DNA of 64,000 nt from Larkinella rosea (lineage in GTDB: Bacteria > Bacteroidota > Bacteroidia > Cytophagales > Spirosomataceae), in NCBI RefSeq assembly GCF_003858635.1, contig NZ_RQJO01000010.1, positions 372,001-436,000 on the forward strand, read 5' to 3'. Every line of letters starts with the position of its first letter. Position 1 is the stretch's first letter. The notes beneath the pieces are model-generated. The model ran no database searches and was not told the DNA's origin. It worked only from the letters and a program-made list of their open reading frames with translations. The position numbers and the translations under genes are program-made. This document shows, one piece after another, positions 1 through 7,684 of the stretch.

Positions 1-1674
1 GATCTGGGCGGGGTGTTCGACGTTGGCAACTTCCGGACAATGGGTCGGGATGGTTTGGCCCGGTTTAATGTTCACACCATCGCCATTGAAGTCCCCGTTT
101 CGACCTTGCAGAAAAGCAAAAAAACCGTAGCGATGGCCGCTACTATTCTTGATCCGGATTACGTGATCGGCGTCTGGGCGTCGTCGAGTCGGCGGCAGAT
201 CAAAACCATCAATTCGGGTGGTGACGTAGGCTACGACGGTGGCTGGGTGCAGGTGTCCCGGCTGGGGATGCCGCTGACCAACGAAGCCGTCATTCCCATC
301 GGCATGAAAGATAAATGGAACGCCATGACGCCCTACGGCGGGAACGATTTGCAATTCGCGGCCAACTTTACCAACCCTGAGCTCGCCCTCTACATGGATG
401 ATTCCAAATTTGGTGGAGCGGTTCCGGGCCTTTCGGCACTTCGGATTCAGTCAAAATCGCTGGGAAGCTTTGACTTCCGGAACGGAAAACCGGGCCTGTT
501 CGGCTTGAAAGGAAATGCTGCGCTCGACGGAACCGCGCTGGCCGAAAACGCATTCGGAGCGGTTTTACTGCCCAACAACGCCAGCCCCCGCGCCGTCGAT
601 CTGCTGCCGATCTTCTACACCGGTGTGCCCAACCTGCGGCCCTACCAACTCGCAACGGGGAAAAACGGCAATCCCCTGGCGGCCGGAAAACCGTTCATCA
701 ACAACTTCCTGCCGACCCTGGGCGACATGCTGCGGCTGAACATGGCCGTTCCGGCAACGCCCCGTAACCACGCCAAGTTCAGCTCCCTCGGTTTGGTCGG
801 TGCCGCCGTGATGGGGTTGACTGATCCGATGTACACCAATGCCAATCTTCAGTTCATTCCAAACATGGACGGTTTTCCGAACGGTCGCCGGTTGGAAGAT
901 GACGTGACCACAATTGAATTGCAGGCCGTTGGTGGGGTGGTACTGGCCGCAATCGGTTTGTGGTATGACGACTTTATTCCGGGAACCAGCCCCAGCCCGG
1001 TAACGCCCAATCTGGGAAGCGTGCTGGGTTTTACCGCCGGTGTCACCAAAAACGATACGACGTTCAAAAGCGCGTTTCCGTTTGTTCAGGATCCCTGGCG
1101 CGGTTTCATTGGCAGTGGTTACGAACCGAATCAACCATTGGCCGTTAAGGTCCAAAGTTATAATTGCGCCAATGGTGACATTACCTTCGCGCGTGTCGGG
1201 GGCGATCCGGCTAAAACCGTCGAATTCAGCGCAGCGGGCGTTGTCAACGGGGTTTATGGAACCAGCGTGAACCGCCAGATCGAGTTTGGTGTACGGAATG
1301 ATCCGAACAACAGTACCATTACGATCAATGGCCGTTACGTGGGAGAGCCCGCTTCAATGGTATCGTATGTCTTTAACTTCCGCGCGTACTGTGCGCCCGC
1401 CCGTCTCTCCGCCGAGGCCGATCAGTTGTCGGTACGGGTGTTGGGCAATCCGACGAGTAAAAGTGAAGTGGTGGTGGAAGTGACTGGTGTTTCGGGTCAA
1501 TCGCTGCATCTGTCGGTGATCAACAGCCAGGGCCAGCAGTTTGGCGAACACGCCATTCCGGTTGCCACTTCGGTTGAGCGCCGGACGCTGCGGTTGGGCC
1601 AGCAAACCGGGGTTTATTTCCTGGAAGTCAAAACGCCAACGGATCGTCAGATCATCAAATTACTGCGACAATAA
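1..1674 (+). CDS. DUF4331 family secreted protein with C-terminal type IX sorting domain (5' partial)
   Basis: The reading frame is open from the first base, so the N-terminus lies outside the window; 557 residues are visible. The opening DLGGVFDVGNF and the following IAIEVPVSTL match the conserved core of DUF4331 proteins as I know the family. The last ~80 residues (VRVLGNPTS..., then GVYFLEVKT and KLLRQ at the end) look like a Por/type IX secretion C-terminal sorting domain, so the protein is probably exported across the outer membrane and anchored or released at the surface. The biochemical role of DUF4331 is not established. A strong terminator follows immediately. The TPR lipoprotein and TonB receptor downstream are co-oriented, suggesting a functional group. 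An internal GTG at base 13 exists but is not a credible start because homology continues upstream of it. Confidence 0.82.
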   Translation, partial: DLGGVFDVGNFRTMGRDGLARFNVHTIAIEVPVSTLQKSKKTVAMAATILDPDYVIGVWASSSRRQIKTINSGGDVGYDGGWVQVSRLGMPLTNEAVIPIGMKDKWNAMTPYGGNDLQFAANFTNPELALYMDDSKFGGAVPGLSALRIQSKSLGSFDFRNGKPGLFGLKGNAALDGTALAENAFGAVLLPNNASPRAVDLLPIFYTGVPNLRPYQLATGKNGNPLAAGKPFINNFLPTLGDMLRLNMAVPATPRNHAKFSSLGLVGAAVMGLTDPMYTNANLQFIPNMDGFPNGRRLEDDVTTIELQAVGGVVLAAIGLWYDDFIPGTSPSPVTPNLGSVLGFTAGVTKNDTTFKSAFPFVQDPWRGFIGSGYEPNQPLAVKVQSYNCANGDITFARVGGDPAKTVEFSAAGVVNGVYGTSVNRQIEFGVRNDPNNSTITINGRYVGEPASMVSYVFNFRAYCAPARLSAEADQLSVRVLGNPTSKSEVVVEVTGVSGQSLHLSVINSQGQQFGEHAIPVATSVERRTLRLGQQTGVYFLEVKTPTDRQIIKLLRQ

Positions 1675-1686
1675 GTCTTTGCAGCC

Positions 1687-1724
1687 AACCGGAGGTGGAT
1701 GAGTTCATCCACCTCCGGTTTTTT
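1687..1724 (+). terminator. Rho-independent terminator after the DUF4331 gene
   Basis: A perfect 16-bp inverted repeat (1687-1702 with 1705-1720, core ACCGGAGGTGGATGA) is followed by a T-run. It lies 13 bases after the DUF4331 stop and separates it from the TPR gene, so the latter probably has its own promoter or relies on read-through. Confidence 0.85.
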
Positions 1725-1768
1725 CCGAAACCAACGATTCCCTATCCTCCGCTTGGGCGGTTTGATTC

Positions 1769-3094
1769 ATGTCAGCACGTAAACCTTCTTTTCAACCCCT
1801 TGCCTCGGTATATATTTCGGGCCTGATTTTTCTTTCTCTTTTCACCCTGAACAGTTGTACCGATCCTAAAAAAACCGGTTCAGAGGCCACGGCGACCGGT
1901 TCTACCCAGGAAATTCCGGCTTTATTTGAACGTCGGGGCGAATTAGCCAAGGCCGTTGAATGGCCGCGAACCCGGGCAAAAGTCGATGATTTACAGAATA
2001 AAATCCGAAAAGAACCGGGCGATGTAAAGCCCCGTTTGCAATTGGCGGTTATTTATTTGTCCGAAGCCCGGATTACCGGTGAACACCCGTATTACTACCC
2101 GGCCATTCTGGCGATTCTGGATGGTGTGCTGGCGATGGACCCGAAAAACTTCGAGGCCACGACGTTTAAATCATCCGTGAAGATGTCGCAGCACCAGTTT
2201 GCCGAAGCCCGCGAACTGGCCGAAAAAGCCCGGCAACTCAACCCCAGCAATGCTTACGTCTACGGCGTGCTGGTTGATGCCAATGTGGAGCTGGGAAATT
2301 ACGATGAAGCGGTTGCGATGTCGGATAAAATGCAGCAACTAAAACCGTCGCTGGAATCGTATTCGCGGGCGTCCTACCTACGCGAAATTTACGGTAACTA
2401 CCCGAGTTCAATTGAAGCCATGAAACTGGCCGTTCAGGCCGGATTACCCGGTTCAGAACCGTACTGCTGGAGTAAAAATATCCTCGGTCACCTGTACGAA
2501 ACCACCGGCCAGTTGGACGAAGCCGAAAAGCAATACGCTGGTATTCTGAGCGTTCGGCCCAGCTACGCTTTTGCGCTGGCCGGGCAGGCCCGGATTCAGA
2601 AAGCCCGCAAGGAATACGCAAAAGCGCTGGCAACGCTGGACAAAGCCGCCGGCATCATGCCCGAATTTTCGTTCCACGAAGAAATGGCGGAGATTTTTGC
2701 CTTGCAGGGCGACAGGGAAAAAGCCCAAAAGAAATTTGCCGAAGTGGTCACCATGCTGAACGAAGATGCCCGCTCGGGTCACACCGTCGATCTGGAACTT
2801 TGCAAACTCTACACCAAAACCGGTCAGCTGGATTCGGCGAAGGTGTACGGCTTGAAGGAATTCGGGAAGCGGCCGAAAAATATCGACGTCAACCATGCAT
2901 TGGCCTGGGTTTATTTCAACCAGAACAACCTGGAGAAAGCGCAGGAACACATGCAGATAGCGCTGAAAACCGGTAGCAAAAATCCAGAGCTGCTGCAACA
3001 GGCCGGAGCGATTGAAGTTGCACTGGGACACGTCGAATCGGGAAATAAACTGGTTGCCCAGGCCCGGAAGATCAATCCCAATGTGGTACTTTAG
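1769..3094 (+). CDS. TPR-repeat lipoprotein
   Basis: This 441-residue protein begins with a hydrophobic signal ending in a lipobox (LFTLNSC, Cys at about residue 30), so it should be lipid-anchored in the periplasm or outer membrane. Most of the rest is tetratricopeptide repeats: recurring A..L/G.Y..A patterns such as AEARELAEKARQLNPSN, LGNYDEAVAMSDKM and LEKAQEHMQIALKTG. TPR arrays mediate protein-protein contacts; no enzyme motif is visible. It lies between the DUF4331 gene and a TonB-dependent receptor, 36 bases upstream of the latter's start, which suggests the two are co-transcribed. A scaffold or adaptor role for the neighbouring surface proteins is inference. Confidence 0.85.
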   Translation: MSARKPSFQPLASVYISGLIFLSLFTLNSCTDPKKTGSEATATGSTQEIPALFERRGELAKAVEWPRTRAKVDDLQNKIRKEPGDVKPRLQLAVIYLSEARITGEHPYYYPAILAILDGVLAMDPKNFEATTFKSSVKMSQHQFAEARELAEKARQLNPSNAYVYGVLVDANVELGNYDEAVAMSDKMQQLKPSLESYSRASYLREIYGNYPSSIEAMKLAVQAGLPGSEPYCWSKNILGHLYETTGQLDEAEKQYAGILSVRPSYAFALAGQARIQKARKEYAKALATLDKAAGIMPEFSFHEEMAEIFALQGDREKAQKKFAEVVTMLNEDARSGHTVDLELCKLYTKTGQLDSAKVYGLKEFGKRPKNIDVNHALAWVYFNQNNLEKAQEHMQIALKTGSKNPELLQQAGAIEVALGHVESGNKLVAQARKINPNVVL

Positions 3095-3130
3095 CGGTAT
3101 TGGTGCCATTTGCCAGAGAATTCGACTTGT

Positions 3131-5389
3131 ATGAAACTGACGCTCTACGTCCTTTTATTGGTCCTGATGAGTTTCAGGGCTTTTGCCCACCTGGGTAGTG
3201 TTTCGGGAACTATCATCGACCAGTCTACCAATCAGCCGCTGCGCGGGGTCAGTGTGCAACTGACCGGTTTGGGGAAAGGAACCGTCACCAACGAATTAGG
3301 ACAATACCGCTTTGTGGGTTTGGTGGCGGCTCCGTACAAAATCGAAATTTCGCACATTGGTTTTAAATCCCTCACGGTTTCGGTCGATCTAAAGGATGAC
3401 CAAAACGTGACGTTAAATATGGTATTGGCTCGCTCTCCCATCGAACTGAGTGAAATTGTTGTTTCGTCGCAGCAAGCTCACGACCAGCAACTGATTAGCA
3501 GTCTGGACATTAAAATGCGGCCCATTACCAACTCGCAGGAAATTTTGCGGATGGTGCCGGGTTTGTTCATTGGTCAGCACGCGGGGGGTGGCAAAGCCGA
3601 GCAAATCTTTTTACGCGGTTTCGACATCGACCACGGCACGGACATCCGGTTGACGGTAGACGGCATGCCGGTCAACATGGTTTCACACGCCCATGGTCAG
3701 GGATACGCCGACCTGCACTTTGTAATCCCGGAATTAATCGAAAAGGTCGACTTTAAAAAAGGGCCATACAATACCGAAAAAGGCAATTTTACCACGGCTG
3801 GCTGGGCGGATTTCCGGACGCGCACGACGCTCGACAAAAGTTTCGCTAAACTCGAGGTCGGCCAATACAATACGTACCGGGCGGTTGCCGGGCTGGATCT
3901 GTTAGGGCAGCGGGGGCGGGCAAAAAATCAATCGGCCTATCTGGCGTCGGAATATTCGTATTCCGATTCTTACTTCGACCATCCGCAGCATTTCAAACGG
4001 TTGAATGTGGTGGGTAAATACCACGGCCACCTGTCGCCCAACACCAATTTGACGCTGACCGGTTCGACCTTCTGGAGCAAATGGAACCATTCCGGTCAGA
4101 TTCCTGACCGGGCGGTGACCTCCGGCCTGACCGGTTTTTTCGGTTCCGTCGACCCAACCGAAGGCGGAGAAACTAGTCGGACCAACGTCAATGCGGAGCT
4201 GGTGACGGTTACACCCAAAAACTACACGATCAAAAATCAGCTCTTTTACAGCAATTACAATTTCGAGTTGTATTCGAATTTTACTTTTTTTCGCGAAGAT
4301 TCCATCAACGGCGACCAGATTCGGCAGAAAGAACGCCGGAATCTGTTTGGCTACAACGGCAGTATTTCCCGAACCGATTTCAGCGGCAACACCCGGTTTA
4401 CAACAACCGCCGGGCTGCAATACCGTCAGGATTTGACGCGTCACACCGAGCTTTCGCACACCAAAAACCGGGTTGAAACACTGGAACGGCGGCAATTTGG
4501 AAACATCAATGAACTCAATGCCGGTGTTTACCTGGACGAATTGATCCAGTTTTCTGATCATTTTTCCCTCAACGCGGGTGTTCGCCTGGATTATTTTCGC
4601 AATCAATATGACGATTTAATTCCACCAACCAGCGTCCCGAAACGGGCCGACGCGGCCCTTGTTTCACCCAAATTCAATCTCTATTATACCGCCAACCCGC
4701 GGCTTCAATTGTATCTCAATACCGGTAAAAGCTTTCATTCCAACGATACGCGGGTGGTTGTTCCGCAAAATGGCAGGGATATTTTACCCCCGGCCTACGG
4801 TTCTGACCTGGGTATCATTTTTAAACCGTTTCCCAAACTGCTGATCAACGCGGCTGGCTGGTACCTGTGGCTACAGCAGGAATTTGTGTATGTGGGCGAC
4901 GAAGGAGTGGTCGAACCCAGCGGAAAATCGCGTCGGTACGGTGTCGATCTCTCGGTTCGCTACCAGTTGACCCATCATTTGTACGCCGATCTGGATTTGA
5001 ATACCGCCAAACCGCGTGCCATCGGTGTCGAATCCGGTCAGAACTATTTACCGCTTGCGCCCACATTCACTTCAACGGGTGGCCTTACGTTCCAGAATGC
5101 CGGGCGATGGAGCGGTTCGTTGCGCTATCGCTATATGGGAAACCGTCCCGCAAACGAAGACAATTCGATTGTCGCTCAGTCGTATTTTGTAACTGATTTA
5201 CAAGTCAACTACACCCGCACGAAGTACCAGTTTGGATTATCCGTTCAGAATCTGCTGAACACCCGCTGGAAAGAAACGCAATTTGCCACCGAAAGCCGGT
5301 TGCGGGGCGAAACCGCCCCGGTAGATGAGATTCACTTTACGCCCGGAACACCCTTTTTTGCCCGTTTAAGCTGGACATTTTTCTGGTGA
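3131..5389 (+). CDS. TonB-dependent receptor with carboxypeptidase-regulatory-like N-terminal domain
   Basis: The 752-residue protein starts at the ATG at 3131, because MKLTLYVLLLVLMSFRAFA is a clean signal peptide; an upstream in-frame TTG at 3110 would spoil it. Residues ~22-100 form a CarboxypepD_reg-like beta-sandwich (GSVSGTIIDQSTNQPLRGVSV), residues ~110-235 a TonB plug (LRMVPGLFIGQHAGG, FLRGFDIDHGTDIRLTVDGMP), and the rest a 22-strand-type barrel ending in an aromatic residue (ARLSWTFFW), as outer-membrane barrels do. It should import a ligand using TonB/ExbBD energy; the substrate cannot be told from sequence. No SusD partner is adjacent, unlike the locus at 11.5-22 kb, so it is a siderophore/metal/cofactor-type receptor rather than a SusC. 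Confidence 0.9.
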   Translation: MKLTLYVLLLVLMSFRAFAHLGSVSGTIIDQSTNQPLRGVSVQLTGLGKGTVTNELGQYRFVGLVAAPYKIEISHIGFKSLTVSVDLKDDQNVTLNMVLARSPIELSEIVVSSQQAHDQQLISSLDIKMRPITNSQEILRMVPGLFIGQHAGGGKAEQIFLRGFDIDHGTDIRLTVDGMPVNMVSHAHGQGYADLHFVIPELIEKVDFKKGPYNTEKGNFTTAGWADFRTRTTLDKSFAKLEVGQYNTYRAVAGLDLLGQRGRAKNQSAYLASEYSYSDSYFDHPQHFKRLNVVGKYHGHLSPNTNLTLTGSTFWSKWNHSGQIPDRAVTSGLTGFFGSVDPTEGGETSRTNVNAELVTVTPKNYTIKNQLFYSNYNFELYSNFTFFREDSINGDQIRQKERRNLFGYNGSISRTDFSGNTRFTTTAGLQYRQDLTRHTELSHTKNRVETLERRQFGNINELNAGVYLDELIQFSDHFSLNAGVRLDYFRNQYDDLIPPTSVPKRADAALVSPKFNLYYTANPRLQLYLNTGKSFHSNDTRVVVPQNGRDILPPAYGSDLGIIFKPFPKLLINAAGWYLWLQQEFVYVGDEGVVEPSGKSRRYGVDLSVRYQLTHHLYADLDLNTAKPRAIGVESGQNYLPLAPTFTSTGGLTFQNAGRWSGSLRYRYMGNRPANEDNSIVAQSYFVTDLQVNYTRTKYQFGLSVQNLLNTRWKETQFATESRLRGETAPVDEIHFTPGTPFFARLSWTFFW

Positions 5390-5623
5390 GTTCATTCATC
5401 CAAAAAAACAATCTCCCAACGATGACTTTTTAAACCGAATGGCCTAATTTTTGCTATTTTCTATGCATACCCGTATGGGTAGGACAGAATTAAAGATACA
5501 GCCCGGCCGATCGAGTCGGGTTTTGTTTTAATTTTTAGTACACTTGCACAAACAATGCCGATCCTGTGTAAATTGGGCTGGACAATGCAGTGAGATGTTT
5601 TCCATAAATAGATCCGTTCGTGT

Positions 5624-5869
5624 ATGACTAATTTATTCAGCAAAACCCGTGAAACCGTAATTGCCGGTCAATTTAAAAGCCAAACTACTTTATTTTCAAT
5701 GACGCCGACAACCCGGTTTGAGCGGAGATGCCACATTCTGTACGAATCCTATAACCGATTCATCGATGATGGCGAAAAGCTCCTGGCTGCCGATATCCTG
5801 GGCATCCTGAAGGATGTCCTCGATGACGAAATCAAAGCCCTAAACACGCCCGCTATTTCCAATAAGTAA
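5624..5869 (+). CDS. Small hypothetical protein
   Basis: An 81-residue ORF with no family I recognise. The N-terminal ~25 residues are rich in T, S and K; the C-terminal two thirds (HILYESYNRFIDDGEKLLAA, then LKDVLDDEIKALN) look like two amphipathic helices. The helical region could equally start from the internal ATG at 5699. It stands alone between a plus-strand receptor gene and a minus-strand nitronate monooxygenase gene, with 234 bases upstream. Base composition resembles coding sequence in this window. Whether it is translated is uncertain; conservation in relatives would decide. Confidence 0.45.
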   Translation: MTNLFSKTRETVIAGQFKSQTTLFSMTPTTRFERRCHILYESYNRFIDDGEKLLAADILGILKDVLDDEIKALNTPAISNK

Positions 5870-5916
5870 TTCCCTGGCAACGGAAATCGTACACAACAGC
5901 TGCGTCTTCGGTTCGC

Positions 5917-7002
5917 TTACGAATGGAAGTCTGAAATTTTATTGTGCATTTCTTCCGCCAGCAACCGGGTCAATTCGCCCGCTGAAAGTTCCCGGCCCAG
6001 ACTCGCGGCCTGCCCGGACCACAGGGAGGTGAAGTCGGCCAGACCCGACGGCTCGGCTTTCGCCCGGAGCGGCATTAACGCTCCACCAGCGAGCGGAAAC
6101 TCCGGAGCATCTGCCGACAGCGGTCCAGCTTCCCGAACAAGGCGGTTGACAACTCCCCGCGCCGGACGCCCCGTAAACACGTTCGTAATGGCCGTGTTGT
6201 TGTCTTTTACGTTGCGTAATGCCTGTCGGTACAAAGGCGAAATTTCCGCTTCGGGACAAAACAGGTAGGCGGTTCCGAGCTGAACGGCTGACGCCCCCAA
6301 CACCAGGGCCGCAACCATGCCGCGCGCATCGGCAATGCCACCGGCGGCAATGACCGGTATGTTCACGGCATCGACTACCTGCGGCACCAGCGCCATCGTA
6401 CCCACCTGCGTAGCCATAGTATCGCTCAGGAAGTTTCCCCGGTGGCCGCCCGCTTCCGCACCCTGAGCAATGATGGCGTCGCAGCCTTCGCGTTCGAGCC
6501 AAACCGCTTCCTCGACCGTCGTGGCCGATGACAGCACCTTCGCTCCAGCCGCCTTGACCCGCGTCAGCAACTTCTGGTCCGGAAGGCCAAAATGGAAGCT
6601 CACCACCTCGGGCCGCAGTTCTTCTACCAGGGCGCACAAATCCGCATCGAACGGCGCACGGCTTGAGGTTGGAATGGGCTCGTTCGGATCGATTCCGAAT
6701 TCGGTGTAATAACTTTCCAGCCGTTTTCGCCAGCGGTTTTCGCGATCCTGATCGACCTTCGGCGATTGGTGACAGAAAAAGTTGAGATTGACCGGTTTAG
6801 CGGTTTTCTGCCGGATCAGCTCGTATTCGTGCCGAATCTGGTCGATGCGCAGCAGGGCGCAGGGCAGCGAACCCAGCCCGCCCGCTTCCGAAACCGCAAT
6901 TGCCATTTTCGACAAAACCGATCCCGCCATCGGCGCCTGAATAATCGGCAACTCAATGCCCAGTAGCTCCTGAATCCGGTTGTCCGGCCATGTATTTGTC
7001 AT
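5917..7002 (-). CDS. Nitronate monooxygenase / 2-nitropropane dioxygenase family flavoprotein
   Basis: A 361-residue FMN-dependent TIM-barrel protein of the NMO (NPD) family. Diagnostic stretches are the N-terminal LPIIQAPMAGSVLS, the AVSEAGGLGSLP loop, CDAIIAQGAEAGGHRGNF (FMN-phosphate and active-site region, including the conserved H) and the VIAAGGIADARGM phosphate-binding loop. Members oxidise alkyl nitronates such as propionate-3-nitronate to the corresponding carbonyl compound and nitrite, a detoxification reaction in the cytoplasm. It is monocistronic, with no obvious partner. Length and motif order are typical, with no sign of truncation. Confidence 0.9.
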   Translation of the reverse strand: MTNTWPDNRIQELLGIELPIIQAPMAGSVLSKMAIAVSEAGGLGSLPCALLRIDQIRHEYELIRQKTAKPVNLNFFCHQSPKVDQDRENRWRKRLESYYTEFGIDPNEPIPTSSRAPFDADLCALVEELRPEVVSFHFGLPDQKLLTRVKAAGAKVLSSATTVEEAVWLEREGCDAIIAQGAEAGGHRGNFLSDTMATQVGTMALVPQVVDAVNIPVIAAGGIADARGMVAALVLGASAVQLGTAYLFCPEAEISPLYRQALRNVKDNNTAITNVFTGRPARGVVNRLVREAGPLSADAPEFPLAGGALMPLRAKAEPSGLADFTSLWSGQAASLGRELSAGELTRLLAEEMHNKISDFHS

Positions 7003-7050
7003 CGTTTCTAGGTGTTGCTTTGGGCAAAAATAGCATATTAAATTTTACAG

Positions 7051-7071
7051 CCCACCGGTTTTAACCGTGGG
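7051..7071. repeat. REP-like palindrome
   Basis: CCCACCGGTTTTAACCGTGGG, an imperfect palindrome with one unpaired C, followed by GGGTTG...CAACCC further right. A second hairpin of the same design (CCACGGA...TCCGTGG) occurs at 35833-35852. The motif resembles IS200-type REP palindromes. It sits between the divergent nitronate monooxygenase and PadR genes. Confidence 0.4.
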
Positions 7072-7282
7072 TTGAAATCGTCCAACAACCCTTCATTTAA
7101 CGAACCGTTTTAACGGTTTTGGTTGCCAAAAACCGGTATAATCATTGTCCACCAGCGTACAAAGGCTGTCCAGAAACGGACATGGATTTTACCCAAAACT
7201 GGCCCAATTCGCTCAGAAAGGCTGTATTTTCAGTTTGGCAAAGCATTTGTTATACATTTACACAACTAATTCTGCTAGAACC

Positions 7283-7609
7283 ATGAAAGGAACCTATCTG
7301 GGCGAGTTTGAAGAAGTCGTACTCCTGTCCGTAGCCATCCGTTCCGGCGACGCGTATGGCGCGGCTGTCACCACCGAAATTGAACGGCAGATGGGGCGTT
7401 CCGTTAATCTGGGAGCGGTTCATTCGGCCCTGCACCGGTTGGAAGAAAAAGGACTGGTGTCTTCAAAACTCGGTGGCGTCACGCAGGAACGCGGTGGTCG
7501 CCGGAAACGGCTGTATTCGGTCACGGTTGCCGGGCGCCGGGCACTGGAAGAGATCCGCCAGCTTCGCAATCAAATGTGGGATTCCATCCCGAATACCGCC
7601 TGGAGCTGA
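7283..7609 (+). CDS. PadR family transcriptional regulator
   Basis: The 108-residue protein starts at the ATG at 7283 (MKGTYLGEFEEVVLL), which matches the usual PadR N-terminus; the open frame extends 46 codons upstream but that part is not PadR-like. It has a winged-helix fold: helix-turn-helix with GAVHSALHRLEEKGLVSS as the recognition region, then a beta-wing (RKRLYSVTVAGRRAL). PadR proteins repress or activate nearby transporter genes in response to small molecules or membrane stress. The gene is directly upstream (75 bases) of an FtsX-like permease whose N-terminus is the type usually paired with this PadR subgroup, so control of that permease is likely. Confidence 0.9.
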   Translation: MKGTYLGEFEEVVLLSVAIRSGDAYGAAVTTEIERQMGRSVNLGAVHSALHRLEEKGLVSSKLGGVTQERGGRRKRLYSVTVAGRRALEEIRQLRNQMWDSIPNTAWS

Positions 7610-7611
7610 AA

Positions 7612-7675
7612 GAAAATTACCAATGAAAAATGAATAAGCTGACTTACAGTTCATTGTTAATTATTCATTGTTCAT
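7612..7675. repeat. Intergenic inverted-repeat element (GCTGAC-core family)
   Basis: The left arm is built of AATGAAAAATGAAT-type words, then AGCTGACTTA, then a right arm complementary to the left. The 21 bases at 7649-7669 are identical to 40589-40609, and the GCTGAC core recurs at 40577-40582 and 43605-43610. It fills most of the gap between PadR and the permease genes. Confidence 0.6.
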
Positions 7676-7684
7676 AAAATAGTA

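Noticed and set aside
2453-3109. A 218-codon minus-strand frame opposite the TPR gene
   Set aside because: It is the mirror of regular TPR codons, with Phe/Gln-rich nonsense composition and no homology.
3902-4606. A 234-codon minus-strand frame opposite the TonB receptor
   Set aside because: Antisense to well-supported barrel sequence; no recognisable domain.
5461-5643. A 60-codon minus-strand frame in the gap after the TonB receptor
   Set aside because: It overlaps the small plus-strand ORF at 5624 and has no ribosome-binding or similarity support.
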